Below are positions 54,131-64,000 of a stretch of 64,000 nt of DNA, piece by piece. The first letter of the stretch is position 1; every line of letters starts with the position of its first letter. Origin of the DNA: Cordilura impudica (Eukaryota > Arthropoda > Insecta > Diptera > Scathophagidae); the NCBI GenBank assembly GCA_963682025.1, contig CAVMKG010000237.1:7501-71500 (forward strand), given 5' to 3'. A model generated the notes under the pieces. That model was given only the letters and a program-made list of their open reading frames with translations. It had not been told where the DNA came from and made no database searches. The translations under genes and the position numbers were made by a program.

Positions 54131-55430
54131 ATTCATAGCATTATAATACATATAAAAGGTCAATGTTTTCTAACCGTAACCGTAACGAGTCAGTTGTTTT
54201 TTTTTACATGAAAATCATTTAAAACAGTTACCGAACGTAACCGGAACGTCCCAATACTTTTCATGTGAAAAAAAGGCTGACACGTTACGTAACAGTTACA
54301 TGTCGCTAACTTGTTCTTTACACAGGCTACTGCTTTTGCAGCCAACTTCAAGTCTATTTATATAGTTTCGTAAGCATAACTGATAAAATTGTTTCTATTA
54401 TTTTTTGCTGTAAGTAATAAATTATAAATATACTGAATTTGCAAACTAAAATGGATACATATATTGGAGGTGCTTTAATACAAAAGAGTTAACGAAACAA
54501 AATCAAAAAAAAAAAAACAACTCTACAACATCAACAATGGCAGTCATATGTTCTTCAAATAGAAAAAAAACTGCAAGTGTGTTTTGTTGGCTACAAAACA
54601 AAAATAGTGTTGACAATATAACAAAATATGTAAAAGAAGTTAGTGCTATGAAATATTTTATTTTGTTTAAAAAAAAAAATCGCAAAATGAAAGGCTATAA
54701 TTCCATTAATAATCAAAAGGCGTTAAACTAATTTATTTATTTTTACGTTGTACTAATGCATTTTAAATAAGTAAAAGTAATTGTATATTTAAATAAAAAT
54801 GCATTTGTATTATATGTTGCTGTCGTATTCAGAAAAATCAAGTAGCTGACTATACGACTACAAATGCTGCTGCCAGCAGTCGTCTATGTGTTTCATTCAT
54901 GATGTTGCATTTTTTTGCGAGCAATACTTACATATATTCTAAATAAAGAAATAATAGTTCTTTTCATACTGCGAAATCTATACAAATATATGTATGTACA
55001 AATACTATATGTCAAATTTCAAATTTGCAATAATTGATACATTTTTGAAAGAAAATTGTATAATATGAAATGTCTTTAATTTATTTTATAGAAAACAATT
55101 TTTTGAGGTGCGTGGATTTTCCATATTTACTGTTTTACTATTTTCGTAATGAGGTTAAATGAGTTAAAAAGAATTTAAAATATTTGAAAATATTAGGTGA
55201 GGATCCTCAAGATGTAATATACGATCGGTCTAAAACTTTTCACTTAGAGCCACAGTTAAATTCGAAACAACAAAAACCCATATATTTTGTGCATAAAGTT
55301 TAACATTAAATGTGCTTTTCTAAAATGTCTATACATTTTTTCTCATTCATTTCTGACCATCTTCAATGTAAATTTACCAAGTTTTTTTTATTGCAATATG
55401 TATATAAAACTTAAAAATTTAATATTTTTT
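54131..55430. other. no recognisable gene
   Basis: AT-rich spacer. Near 54170-54300 the words GTAACCGTAACG, CGTAACCGGAACG and TTACGTAACAGTTAC repeat in both orientations, perhaps a degraded TIR. Short ORFs look accidental. Confidence 0.45.
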
Positions 55431-56100
55431 ATTGTGTATTAACTTATTATTCTGCGATTTTCATTACATCACAAAATGTTACAAATTGGCACTACTGTTT
55501 CAAAAACAGAAAACTTCTAAATCAGTTGAAAACAGTTGATCTGTAAAACTGTGTGTAAAATTGTGTCAAATAAAATTACAAATATTAATAAATATAATAA
55601 TACATATATATATATATATTATTAATTTTGTTAAGAATTAGCACAAAATTGATTTTCCATTTTGCATTTCATTTATAAAGAATTCTGCCATATTTTGTTA
55701 AAGGGAAAATCCATTTTTGTTATATTAAAAAAAACAGACTTGCATTTAATTTTTCCGTGACTGCCTCAATAATTGCGTAGATGCCACCACAATATTTTTT
55801 CTAATTAAAACAGTTGATCTGTAAAACTGTCTGTGAAATTGTGTCAAATAAAATTACAAATATTAATAAATATAATAATACATATATATATATTTTATTA
55901 ATTTTGTTAAGAATTAGCACAAAATTGATTTTCCATTTTGCATTTCATTTATAAAGAATTCTGCCATATTTTGTTAAAGGAAAAATCCATTTTTGTTATA
56001 TTAAAAAAAACAGACTTGCATTTAATTTTTCCGTGACTGCCTCAATAATTGCGTAGATGCCACCACAATATTTTTTCTAATTAAATATTAACCAATATCT
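55431..56100 (+). repeat. Tandem duplication, 2 x 278 bp, DINE-interior-like
   Basis: A unit starting AAAACAGTTGATCTGTAAAA at 55529 repeats at 55807 with very few changes. It resembles DINE interior sequence at about 36390-36510 (AATTCTGC, ATTTTGTT, GATGCCACCACAAT-like). The segment 55440-55505 before it matches 44640-44705 inverted. Confidence 0.88.
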
Positions 56101-57125
56101 AACTAGAATTATGATTTATTCTGACTAAAAAGTTCCAATTAAAAGTTATTCATCCCAATTATGAATATTCTCAAGGAATTTCTTTCTCACGGAAAATACA
56201 TTTCTCGAGAAAAAAATTCCTCCAATTATAAATTCCGCGTGAACAAAAAATGATTAACTGGCATCATCGAATTTCGAAGCCACTTGCTTTGCTTATTGAC
56301 AATTTATTTTCTATTTTTTGTGTGTGTGCAAACGACCCTACAATAAATGTCCCAATAAACATTTTTGTTTGCTATCAACTTGAGGTGCATTTGAGATCAA
56401 ATACATTTCTCAAATCTCCAACGTTAATTCTCAAATGCCCTCAATAGTTCGAATATAGTCTTCTCAACTTAAAAGGCACATTTTTTATATGCCGATTTTC
56501 ATAGTTATCAAATTGAGAAATTTGTGATTCTCAACTTGATAGCAAAGAAATATTTCCAATCGGTATCAAATGGAAGGTACGGAATTGCCATATTAAAAAA
56601 TATTATACTAATTTTAGAAATGAAAACAATGTACTTTTTTTAATGTTTCAATTTAATTTCATTATATATTTAACATTACTATGTACATGTTTAACATTAA
56701 ATGTACATATTATGTACATTTTTTAAAATCTAGAATTAAAAATAAATGAATTAATTGGTTGTACATTTTTTGAAAAATTCGACAAAAACCAGAAATAATT
56801 AAAAATATATCAATGATTTGTACTTTTTTGGCATTTTTTAATTTAATTTATTATTTATGACATATTTAAATAATATCTCAGACATAACACAAATCGTATT
56901 CAAGTTGAAAAAATGTTTGGTCTCAAGTGGAGAAAAGTGTTGGATATCCAATTGAGAGTAAAAATGTTTCTCAAAGATTGGAAAAAATGTTAAGTCTCAA
57001 CTTGATGTCAAGTTGAAAGCAAACAAGGAGAAAAATTGTTCAACCCAAGTTGAGAATTACATTTGACATCAATTTTAGAACTTAACTTTTCTCCAACATT
57101 GGAGAAATAATATTTCAATGCATAC
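56101..57125. mobile_element. Possible non-coding TIR element with CTCAACTTGA words
   Basis: Many variants of TCTCAACTTGA and TCAAGTTGAGA lie between 56390 and 57080 in both orientations, and the ends ATCCCAATTATGAATATTCT (56154) and ATATTTCAATGCATACTGGG (57108) are weakly inverted. Could be a MITE. Not certain. Confidence 0.4.
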
Positions 57126-57210
57126 TGGGGAATGACCGAAACTAACACATAAACAGTTTTTTCCTATTTGAAAAACATATGACTGTCATTGTTGCTGTTG
57201 TAGAGTTGTT
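57126..57210 (+). mobile_element. Fragment of the TIR element seen at 59275-60958
   Basis: GAAACTAACACATAAACAGT and AAACATATGACTGTCAT followed by GTAGAGTTGTT match 59297-59391. A DINE begins exactly at the end of this match, so the DINE inserted into a copy of that element. Confidence 0.7.
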
Positions 57211-58021
57211 ATACCCTCCACTCCAGTGTGCAGAGGGTATATATAAGTTTGTCATTCCGTTTGTAATAATTAGAAAAAAAATTTTGGACCCCATAAAATT
57301 TATATATTTGTGATCCTTATAACAACCGGAGTTGATATAGCGATGTCCGTCTGTCCGTCTGTGGAAATCACGATGACGGCATCAATCCGGCAGCTAGGGT
57401 ACTCGTTGACATAAAAATGATTCACTAACATCCTGAGAAGTTTGCTATTTAAAATCGTCCAAATCTTGAAAAGTCTTGAAAAAAAAATAATTTTCTATGT
57501 TGTTCTTGTCACGATCACGCCCTCAATAGTGCAGCTACACTGATCATTTTTAGTTTCATGGAAAGATTTCTACTTCAAAAATCATTAAAATCGGTGGAAC
57601 AGGTCCAGGGAAATCTCTGAAAAAGTAAAAAAAAAATGAAAAACATGATATTTCTATATTGTTCTTGTTGTTATTCTAAATGTTGCATTGTTTTCATAGC
57701 TGGACTTGTTGTTTTTGTGGTCGTTATGGTAATAATATAACAAAAACAAACCCTTTGTACATTTTTTTATCAACTCTGGTAGAAAAATTTAAAAGTTTCC
57801 ATTGTTTTGGCATCACTAAAAAAATATGTTATATCATTTCTGTCATTGCCACAAGCCTGCCTGCAAAATTTCAGATCGATTGGGTCACGGGAAAGTGGTT
57901 AAAATCGATCCAAAATTTTTTCGACAAGCAGACACTACGAGTTAATATAAAGGGAGTAAAAATTCACCAACATCTAAAGCAAATAATGCTAAAATACCTA
58001 GTTGTTAATAAAAAAAACAAT

Positions 58022-58647
58022 TGGGCAATTCACTATGGGTAATGTATCGTTGTATCTCTTGTATCGTGTATCACTTTACAATAGTGTAAAATTGTTGTTG
58101 GTAATTTTCACTGAAAAATCTGATACACGATCCAACTTCATTTGCTATGTTTAGTAAATGTTGTATATTGTATCATAACATGTCAGTTTCAAGTGAATGC
58201 CAGTTTTTATGAAAAAGAAAAAATAAATACATAGAATATTATCAGCATAAATAATTATAAAATAAAATATGGCAAATAATGCAAATAACGAAAATACATC
58301 GATAAGTTTATTTATATAAAAATTAATGTTTATATTTTTAGTATGTATTTTCTCTTTCAGTACCAACCAAAACATTTAACATTTTTTTTTTTTCATTATA
58401 AATTAAAATGCAAGAGGTACGTAACTAAAACTCTAGGGTATATCTCACGACCAAAAAGCAAACACTGACAAGTGTTTTCTTTTATACAAAATAGCAGAAG
58501 CGACGAAGCGATCTTTCCTCGTTGGATCGAAAATTACTAAAGAAAGCGTTTTACAATATGAAAATACAACTGAGTGTTCACAACAAATGATTGTATTGTG
58601 TATTTCAATACAACATACAATATACAACACCTGTTGTGAATTGCCCA
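58022..58647. mobile_element. Non-coding TIR element, 626 bp
   Basis: Begins TGGGCAATTCAC and ends GTGAATTGCCCA, a perfect 12-base inverted repeat with weaker match beyond. The flanks show 3-base duplication AAT (58019-58021, 58648-58650). Copy 1 has the uninterrupted site AAACAATGTATATTTAGC at about 36166. No credible ORF. Superfamily uncertain. Confidence 0.88.
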
Positions 58648-59274
58648 AATGTAAATTTAGCAAAAAAATTTATGTATTAATTTATTTAAAGAGAAAAACA
58701 CAAAAATAACGTTTGATGTTGTATTTTTTGTGTGTAATATTTAAATATACATACATACACATATTAAATAATACAAATAATGTACATATATTATATATAT
58801 GTATGTATGTATATTCATAGTAACTGCATGTTAGAAATAAATCGGTTATTTTATTTACATAAAATTCTGCAGTATTTTGTTGTGGGGAAAATATATTTCT
58901 TTTGTATTTACAGAGTGTCACTTCATTTTGCTCAGCGTGACTATGCCACAGTAGATGCCGCCATAATTTTTGTTTGTTCTAATTAGCTTTGCAATAGTTA
59001 TTTCTATTTTAACATGAATGTTAATATTTTCAACTAGATATCATACAGAACAATGTTAAGAGTATACACGGGTTGGTCTTTTATTTCACACGTTTTTTCA
59101 TTATTCTTTTACAAATATGAACATAAGTTTGGCATATTACCCACCAATCTCACATCACACTGCAAGTTCGAAAAACTCAATACACTCACATTTTTTTTTA
59201 CTAATACACACGCATTTTCCGCAGTGGTCACACTAATGGCACCAAATTTTTCGTGCGAATAGTGGCAGACACTA

Positions 59275-60958
59275 CCCTACAAGAAATGAATGACTGAAAC
59301 TAACACATTAACAATTTTTGTACAATCACACTTGCAGTTTTTTTTCTATTTAAAAACATATGACTGTCATGTTGCTGTCGTAGAGTTGTTTTTGTTAAGG
59401 TTTAGGAAAGGTAAGTAATTAATTAAATTAAAAGTTCAAGTTAATTTTTGTTGTTTCTTTAGGATTCTTCAAAATATGTCAGTGAATTCTTTAGTGCTAT
59501 TCTCAATTGTGGTGACACGTCCCTCCATTATACCCTTCCACAATTTATTTTTTGCTCGCTTGTGGCCTATTCCTGTTGGATCGTTAACTATTGCTGTAGA
59601 ATCTTCACAAACTTTCAATCTAGAACTTTTATACCTCTTAGGAAACGCATTTGTGTAAAGAATTATATTGTGCCACAATATGTTATATCCTGGATTTCGA
59701 TTGTGAATGCTGTACCAGAAAATAATATGGTTATCTATTTGATATTATTGATGGACTTTTTATCATGTTGGAAGATAATACACAAGAAATATAATTGTGT
59801 GAATCAACGCTGACACAGTTTATTAAATCGATTCGTAATGATTCCAGTTAAGTGCGCATGGAAGACACTATAAATATATTGTTAATACATGCGCAATCAC
59901 CAAATGAACTTAAGGTAATGTACTGACATTTTATTAAAAATTCTAGCTAGAAACAAAGTAAATCTTCCGTGCAGAATTTTACATTAATCCTTATATCTAC
60001 CTTTCAGTCTGCTGCCATAACATGGATATGGTTTTTTTAATATTTGGCTTCAATGTTTTAATTTATGCCATTCTGGAATAAAGTGTCTGGAATATAATGT
60101 TGATAATATGAAGAATATTAAGGAATGTGCAGTATCCGTAAATTCGTCCATAATGAAATTAGTTTTCAAAAGAATAAAGATCTCAAAATATTGAACAAAT
60201 TGATTTATGGAGGTATTATCACAATATCTCACACCGTTCTGTACAAACAATTTTCCAAATGGAGTGTATCAGTTTTGGCCGAAATTGTTAATTCACAACA
60301 CTCAAAAGGTGAGCTTTAATATAAATTGTTGATATATATGTGTTATAATATATTGTTTTCTTTAAGAAGCTACTGATTGCATTAAGGCCCATTACCGGAA
60401 ATTTCTATTGAGTTTTGTCAATTTATTCAGTGCTAAGTTACGAACCGCTTTGATGGATGTTTCGAGTGAAAAGTCAGCAAAGTTGTTTAAACATTCAACA
60501 TTGTCTCAAAGTTATCGACACGTTTCGGAATTGGTGATATTGTTGTGTTTTTAATATTTTAATGTTTAATGTTTATTTCTATTTTTGAATTTTTGATTTT
60601 TAATACAATAAATAAATAAATAAAAAATAATAAGTCGTGTTTCATTATAATCAAGCGTGACCGGTCAATGATGATGTATACAACCATCAAGTATGACCGG
60701 TCAGCGATGATGGATATATCTAACATCGTTGACTACTAAACAGCGGTAGAGTGAGCAGTTCAGATATATATTATATGTTTTACATATTTTCATAGGTTAG
60801 AGTAAGATGCAAAATCACATGTACACAAAAGTTTCGGTCAGTTTTGGCATATTTGCCTTAATAAAATGATAGAAACTTTGTTCTACGCGATGACCGACAC
60901 TTCAGTCAGCAGTGACGGTCGTATCACCAGTCAAATGACCGTCACTGTTCTTGTAGGG
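59275..60958. mobile_element. Nested TIR element carrying VAC14 sequence
   Basis: CCCTACAAGAA at 59275 and TTCTTGTAGGG at 60948-60958 are inverted, flanked by TA on both sides. Subterminal repeats of GACCGGTCA and GTGACGGTC-type words lie at 60657-60710 and 60880-60945. The terminal part also occurs at 57126-57210 without VAC14. The inner cargo is the VAC14 fragment. Superfamily unresolved. Confidence 0.75.
59391..60560 (+). pseudogene. Vac14: VAC14 gene fragment with introns (captured)
   Basis: VAC14 is the HEAT-repeat scaffold of the PIKfyve-FIG4 complex that makes PI(3,5)P2 on endosomes. Broken frames read FIPLRKRICVKN, QYVISWISIVNAVPENNMV, IDGLFIMLEDNTQEI, CESTLTQFIKSIRNDSS, MEDTINILLIHAQSPNELK, AAITWIW, NIKECAVSVNSSIMKLV, SVSVLAEIVNSQHSK, AHYRKFLLSFVNLFS and LSQSYRHVSELVI, in the order of the VAC14 protein (roughly its second quarter to its middle). 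Three introns with GT/AG ends remain: about 59410-59461, 59912-60007 and 60309-60367. Stops and frameshifts, and loss of both ends, mark it as a pseudogene. Introns exclude an RNA-copied origin. Confidence 0.85.
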
Positions 60959-63064
60959 TAACGATGATTAATGTTACCCTGTTATAAATTTAATGCAAAT
61001 TTACTGGATTCTGTAAAATTGTAATTAAAGTTTTAACTTGTTAAATCTACTATAATGATTTATTTTTTGAAATGCGCATACAAAAACGCAAGTTTGTTAA
61101 TTATAGAGCATAAATATTATTAACTATTATTAAAATAATACTAATAATAATAAATGTAAACATTTTCCCTCAAACATGTGCCTGTATAATAAACTTGGTA
61201 ACTCTACTTAAAATAAAATAAGAGAGAGAAGTATACAAATTTTTTCAAGTTTACGCTTCGACAACATTTTAAAAATGAGATTGCAGTCAGATGTTTGAGC
61301 ATAAAATTTAATGGCGATGGATTCGACTAATTCGAACAATTTTTCGTTGATAATACGTACACAACGATTTTATAATTTCAGTGTGATGTGAGATTGGGGG
61401 GTTAACTTTTTGTTGTCTTTACAAAATAGAGTTACCGAGTTCGTCAATGAGTTTTTTGCTTACAAAACAGTTCTACATAGTTATATAGAATTATTATTCT
61501 GCTTTACCTATAAAATATCTGATTGCGATTACATCTAATTTTTAAAAATTGTTTATAATTAATAAAGCATTATTATTCACATAAATACAAAATTTCACTT
61601 TTTAAATTTTCCATTCAAATTTAAGAAAATATCAATTATAATAAAAACTGAAAATAAAATTTCCAATTATAAATTAGAAAATATTAATTGAGTTTCAGAA
61701 AATCATATCAAAACGTCGGAAATAATAATTTTAAATATAGAAATATCTTTACATTTAAAAATGTTTACATTTAAAAAAAATATTGCCATTCAGGAGATAT
61801 TAATAACTTTTCAGTACCGCGATTCAGTAACTTCTTTTAACGATAGTCGAATTGTAAAAAAAAAGAAAATTGCAAAATTATCAGTAAAATTTTGAAACGA
61901 TATTCGCTATTGTTAAAGTCAGCTGTTGTTGTTATCTAAACGACAACCATTTTTGTGTTGTTTATCCAATCGATAAAAACTTAAATTTTTAGGTTGAAAT
62001 GTCGTCATACATAAATAAAAATCATGAAATAGTGAAAATATTTTGCTTTAATTAAAAAACTTTTTTATATAAATAAAAAAATTAAATAGCATATTCAATT
62101 CATTATTTCATTTTCAAATAAATAAACAGAAATATTAGTAAAAAAAAATAAAGATATTAAACATAAACATAAAATCATCCTGTCAAACGAAGTAATTTGT
62201 TTTTTTCTATTCTTTGTGTTTTTCGCTTATTTTGACAGAGATGCCACTCCTTTACAATTTAAATAAATAGAAAAACAGATTTGTCGATGTTAATTTAAAT
62301 TCAATGAATTTAAGAAAACCTCAAATGATATTTAAGAATTGCTAACATAAAAATTGTTACATAAGTAAACGTAATTTTATGAGAATGTTATTTTTTATAT
62401 ATAAATTTTCACAATTTTTTTTCGATGAAAATTTGAAGTTTTTCAGAAAATAAAGATAACATTAAATTATTTTATTTAAAATGTTTGGGACTTTTCGTTT
62501 TTTGCGTTTTTCATCCCTAATTTGATTATTTATTATTATAAATTTATTCTCTATGTTTTCAAAATATGGCAATATTTTAAAAAAAAGTTGAGAGAGCTTT
62601 TTTTTTTGGTTATTATTTTGTTACTCCATCCGACCTATATGGCCACAATGAAGAAATATTTGGCCAGTTAAAAGAAACTATACAGCCATCTCCAATTAGC
62701 ACGATTTAATGCATATAGCCACTCTACACAACCATTACCTTTGCAATGGAGGTTAGGGCGAGCTATTTAATTAGCAAAAACTAAATTAAACGAGAAGTTA
62801 TGTCATATAACCGGAAACGCATGCATATAGGTATATAACCAAACTGCATGCCGATCAGCAACCACGATGACCAAAAAGCAAACACCGAAATAAATCCGAA
62901 ATAATAGAAAAGAAGAAAACCAACCCAAAGAATTTGCTGAAATAATTTGGTATTAAGTTTAACAAATTGTTTACTTTTTCATTTACATTTATTATCAAGA
63001 CTCAAACCGAGGTGGAGGGTATCAAAGATTCGGCACAGCCGAATTTAACACTCTTACTTGTTTT

Positions 63065-63240
63065 ATATTGGAACCTCTCTGAAGCAGAATCTCGTTTACC
63101 TGTTGACCGCAATTTTCTTCGGCTGCTAAATATAGCTCTTCAGTAGTTACTGAATTCAAGACTTGTTTTGCTCTTCTTGTCTTTGTTTTTTGCGAACTTT
63201 CATTGAACGCCTTTAATGGTCTTCCAGCTTCAAAATTTTC
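63065..63240 (-). pseudogene. Transposase-like N-terminal fragment
   Basis: The minus strand reads EAGRPLKAFNESSQKTKTRR, AKQVLNSVTTEELYLAA and ENCGQQVNEILLQRGSN without a stop. A GRP motif followed by Ser and basic residues opens several repeat-encoded proteins of arthropods. It is cut at its 3' side by the DINE end at 63064. Family not named. Confidence 0.45.
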
Positions 63241-63349
63241 TTAATGTTGTTTTTGGACCAGATTTTATTATTGTTGATTGTTTGATTTGTTGGGTTTACT
63301 GGTCAGTTTTTATTTTCAGCGCAATTGAAAAACCATCAATTCGCTTTTT

Positions 63350-63390
63350 CTCCTACGCGTTTCGGATGATATCCATCCATCTTCAGGGAG
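63350..63390 (-). ncRNA. Degenerate hammerhead-like motif
   Basis: Minus strand: CTGAAGA (63386-63380), a stem GGATG/CATCC with loop GATAT, then GAAAC and GCGTAGGAG. Penelope-like elements carry similar CTGAAGA...GAAAC blocks. The second conserved box differs from the canonical CUGAUGA, so catalysis is doubtful. Confidence 0.4.
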
Positions 63391-64000
63391 CCTTTTTTAT
63401 TTAAAAACACATTTAACATTATAAACAAATTACAATTTTTGTTAAAACTACTTACAAATAAAATATATTTTTCAACACAAATTTTTGCATGAAACAAATT
63501 TATAAGTGTTACGTCGTATTTACAACTATTGTTTTTCTTTTGTATGTTTTTTAGTTAATATCAAACTGTAGGCGCTATTTGTTCCGTCTTTGTCTTCTTT
63601 AAAATTGACAGCTCTCTCAATATTTTCCTTTTGGTTTCGTATAAATAAATTGAGAAATTTCAATGTTTGTGCTTAACCAGGCACCATAGCGACGCCAACA
63701 TCATGTTTTGTTCGGTTTACCGCTTTCCACCTTAGCTTAAATCTAAAATACACATTTTTTACAAAACTTTGTAATTGTTTATAATCAATATGAGAATTAC
63801 AACTACTGCTTATTTTTCTACAAATATGGTTTACGGAACGGTTGAGCCTTTCATTTTCGGTTGTTTTAAGTCATATATCAAAAATTTCGTGGTATGTGGT
63901 CTTATCACTCTTTATTTGTTTTTTTGTTTTTTAAACCGGCAAATCTCGGCAGATAATTTTATATGTGCCTTAAAGCAGGTACTTCAGAAGTTCGTTTAAA
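63391..64000. other. no recognisable gene
   Basis: AT-rich DNA to the window edge. Short ORFs do not resemble known proteins. It may be the body of the element with the motif at 63350. Confidence 0.45.

Larger units (their letters stand above)
59140..61401. mobile_element. TIR element with TTA duplication (Harbinger-like), carrying a nested element
   Basis: Ends CCCACCAATCTCACATCACA and, inverted, CCCCCCAATCTCACATCACA (23-base TIR, one mismatch), flanked by TTA (59137-59139, 61402-61404). Copy 1 has the empty site GGCATATTAACTTTTTATTG at about 36647. A 3-base TWA duplication is typical of PIF/Harbinger. Outer parts alone are about 580 bases and non-coding, so it is a MITE-like carrier. Confidence 0.85.
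57211..63064 (+). mobile_element. DINE-1/HINE-like element, copy 2, with two insertions
   Basis: Same ends as copy 1 (5' hairpin at 57211; 3' hairpin ATTCGGCACAGCCGAAT at about 63027-63043 and CTTGTTTT end). Its extra length over copy 1 is mainly two TIR insertions, 58022-58647 and 59140-61401, each with a short TSD and an empty site in copy 1. The rest, including 36170-36655 against 58650-59139 and 36656-38344 against 61402-63064, aligns closely. Confidence 0.87.

Noticed and set aside
59391..60560. Processed (RNA-copied) VAC14 pseudogene
   Set aside because: Introns with GT-AG ends remain and no poly-A tail or retroposition duplication is seen.
59140..61401. TTAA duplication (piggyBac-type) for the outer element
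   Set aside because: The left flank reads TTA then C and the empty site in copy 1 supports a 3-base TTA duplication.
63359..63386. Confident active hammerhead ribozyme
   Set aside because: The CUGAUGA box is CTGAAGA here, so it is listed only as degenerate.

Overview
This window is about 64 kb of very AT-rich DNA made almost entirely of transposable elements and their remains. The elements point to a higher fly: DINE-1/INE-1-type Helitron-related repeats (5' ATACCC hairpin, 3' hairpin followed by CTTGTTTT, internal CCGTCTG runs), Transib, piggyBac, hAT, mariner, Jockey/CR1-like and RTE-like retrotransposons, short introns, and a broken fragment of the fly gene for VAC14. I see no intact ordinary host gene and no rRNA, tRNA or CRISPR.

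Layout. 1-4.4 kb: an (AAAAATT)n satellite, DINE remnants and a reverse-transcriptase scrap. 4.48-16.3 kb: a piggyBac fossil split by a Transib element (6181-15967, TSD CGACG); that Transib is itself split by an intact two-ORF retrotransposon (8630-13005, TSD CAAAAT) and by a 5'-truncated one (about 13522-15380). 16.5-18.1 kb: a Transib deletion derivative, a mariner that has lost its first catalytic Asp, and a DINE piece. 18.1-22.2 kb: no recognisable genes. 22.2-24.2 kb: RTE-like retrotransposon. 26.2-32.4 kb: DINE, a second two-ORF retrotransposon with broken ORF2, and a second Transib. 33.0-35.3 kb: a broken DDE-like gene with a TATA box, interrupted by a sequence with a hammerhead-type ribozyme core. 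35.3-39.4 kb: a roughly 3-kb DINE-like element and a smaller relative. 41.0-44.0 kb: an intact hAT transposon with an 8-bp TSD. 44.8-48 kb: DINE remnants and an old retrotransposon. 47.97-53.15 kb: a third Transib, interrupted by an intact long-TIR transposon of uncertain superfamily (49235-52924, TSD AGAG). 53.2-63.1 kb: DINE copies. The one at 57211-63064 matches the one at 35298-38344, which gives empty sites for its two insertions. One insertion contains a further TIR element carrying an intron-bearing VAC14 fragment.

The elements do not form a pathway. They form layers of insertions whose order can be read from junctions. Two DNA transposons look coding-competent (hAT at 41-44 kb; the long-TIR element at 49-53 kb), as does one retrotransposon (8.6-13 kb).
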